Part shown: positions 62,956 through 64,000 of the stretch, one piece after another | How the letters are laid out: every line of letters starts with the position of its first letter | Position numbering within the stretch: position 1 is the stretch's first letter | Source of the DNA: Trematomus loennbergii | Taxonomy: Eukaryota; Chordata; Actinopteri; Perciformes; Nototheniidae | Direction: 5' to 3' | Length of the DNA: 64,000 nt | Assembly (NCBI GenBank): GCA_012861695.1 | Contig: JAAOOA010000156.1 | Coordinates: forward strand, 124,001 to 188,000 | The notes under the pieces: generated by a model | What the model was told of the DNA's origin: nothing | The model's database searches: none | Seen by the model: the letters and a program-made list of their open reading frames with translations, nothing else | Made by a program: the position numbers and the translations under genes

Positions 62956-63294
62956 GTCTAAGTGTGCATTTTAAAATGTTTGTTTCCTGTGGGAATTAAG
63001 TGTTTTAGTCAAGTTCATAATATGCCACCTACACATCCTCATTGTCTAATTGACCAATCACATAAAACATATCTGAAGCCTCTCATACAGCAACATACTC
63101 TTTATAATATTCTCTTTTAAAAGATAATTTAGACACATATATATATATATATATATACATATCTGGACTCAATGCAGATGCAGCTCAAGGAATGTAAGTG
63201 TTATGAAGGTAATACGCATTAAAGGTGAAGCTCTCAAAATGAAATCCACAGGCAAAGAGTGATTCTCGAAAATACAGTTTATGCTTCTGCTCAG

Positions 63295-64000
63295 GTAAGA
63301 GACAAGTTTTTTTTACTATTCACAAAAATGTGACTGAATTTTAGATTTTGAACAATTTAAACAGACTTGGACCTGCATAGAGTCAGAACATCAGAGCGAA
63401 CAAGCTAAATCCATAACTGGACCCTCAGACAGTTATATTGCCTATTCAATGCACACTAACCATTATATATATGTATTTACTATTTACTGTATTGTATCCA
63501 TGACTCCTTTCTACACCACCTTCTGCCTGCAGTTCCAGGTCCTGCTGCTCACATTTCTGGTTGTGCTGCTTGCTCTTTTAAAGCTTTGGATCCGACTAAC
63601 CTGATGCACCGCGATGCTTCTGTCCAAACCTGCTGCTGAGGTCTCTGTCTGGCAATATCTGTATTCAAACTGCACTGTGCTTCTTAGTGATGTGTATTTG
63701 TTGTTTGCTTGTGTGTGTTTTTTTTTCTTTTGTTTTTAAATATAGTTTTTCCTACACTGATGGAACGATGCTCCTTCTTCTAAAACGCAAAAGGTGTCAT
63801 GTTCTTAAAACTCTTAATGACATGCTGGTGTCGTAAACATAATGCAGACACAGTGAATTTTTTTCATGCATATCACATACATGATCACAGCTTTGCTTCC
63901 TATCTTTGTCACACAGCCGTTAACCAAAGCTATGTGACTTCCTACTGAGCCGAGTGGTTTGTACTTCTGCACTTGTTTACACAATACATGCTGAGAGCAG
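63295..64000 (+). other. Copy 6 intron before its last tail exon
   Basis: Matches 52765-53405 of copy 5. The corresponding tail exon is outside the window. Confidence 0.7.

Larger units (their letters stand above)
59166..63294 (+). pseudogene. SLAM/CD2-type receptor, copy 6 (several frameshifts; continues past window)
   Basis: Signal 59166-59225 (one base short, so phase is lost), V 61205-61515, C2 61599-61880 (intact), TM 62732-62839 (VPIILGVLFTILILTIIGVV), partial second TM to 62952, and tail 63252-63294 (one base short; motif TVYASA). The V exon has at least three indels (near 61270, 61352 and 61455). The second tail exon would lie about 450 bp beyond base 64000. Intron 1 carries a 1.4-kb insertion. 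With breaks in three exons it is probably dead, although some losses are single bases that should be checked in reads. Confidence 0.72.

Overview
The window is vertebrate nuclear DNA from a ray-finned (teleost-like) fish. The evidence is intron-split genes with GT/AG junctions, long (CA)n/(GA)n arrays, tRNA-derived SINEs, CR1/Rex/L2-type LINE 3' ends, TTAA-flanked MITEs and hAT-like elements, and two recognisable gene families. One is kcnj10 (inward-rectifier K+ channel Kir4.1). The other is a cluster of CD2/SLAM-type immunoglobulin receptors, each built as signal exon, V-like exon, C2 exon, TM exon and two tail exons. In human these families are linked on 1q23, so the neighbourhood looks like conserved synteny, here reshaped by local duplication and inversion.

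Layout. 1-8.2 kb: two decayed plus-strand SLAM-like copies (141-816; 1588-8172). The long first intron of the second holds a 4.5-kb composite transposon. 8.6-14.3 kb: minus-strand copy 3 (10174-13447), the only copy whose six exons read through as one ORF (302 aa). 14.6-19.2 kb: minus-strand copy 4, a tandem duplicate of the 3' half of copy 3 that keeps only TM and tail exons. 19.2-36 kb: repeat-rich and gene-poor, with LINE fragments, a perfect 85-bp-arm palindrome, large dinucleotide arrays, a 103-bp higher-order minisatellite, hAT-like remnants and MITEs. 36-47.3 kb: kcnj10, plus strand, coding sequence split over five exons. 47.3-55.3 kb: kcnj10 3' flank, a 1.1-kb insertion and SLAM-like copy 5. 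55.3-64 kb: a second unit with a duplicate kcnj10 last exon (56851-57245) followed by SLAM-like copy 6, which runs off the window.

The units are related. 46.8-50.9 kb matches 56.7-59.8 kb directly. 52.0-55.3 kb matches 15.7-19.2 kb in inverted orientation. 58.3-59.1 kb matches 13.5-14.3 kb in inverted orientation. So a [kcnj10 last exon + SLAM gene] module has been copied in tandem and inverted form, and mobile elements sit at several breakpoints.

Functionally, kcnj10 would encode a glial/epithelial K+ channel, and the SLAM-like genes leukocyte surface receptors signalling through tail tyrosines. No copy keeps everything: the intact-ORF copy has a recoded tail that loses the ITSM-like STYALV, another has that tyrosine changed to histidine, and the copy with the motif has no Ig exons. 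kcnj10 exon 1 has two single-base frameshifts in or next to G runs. These look more like consensus errors than real inactivation, so single-base breaks elsewhere should be read with the same caution.
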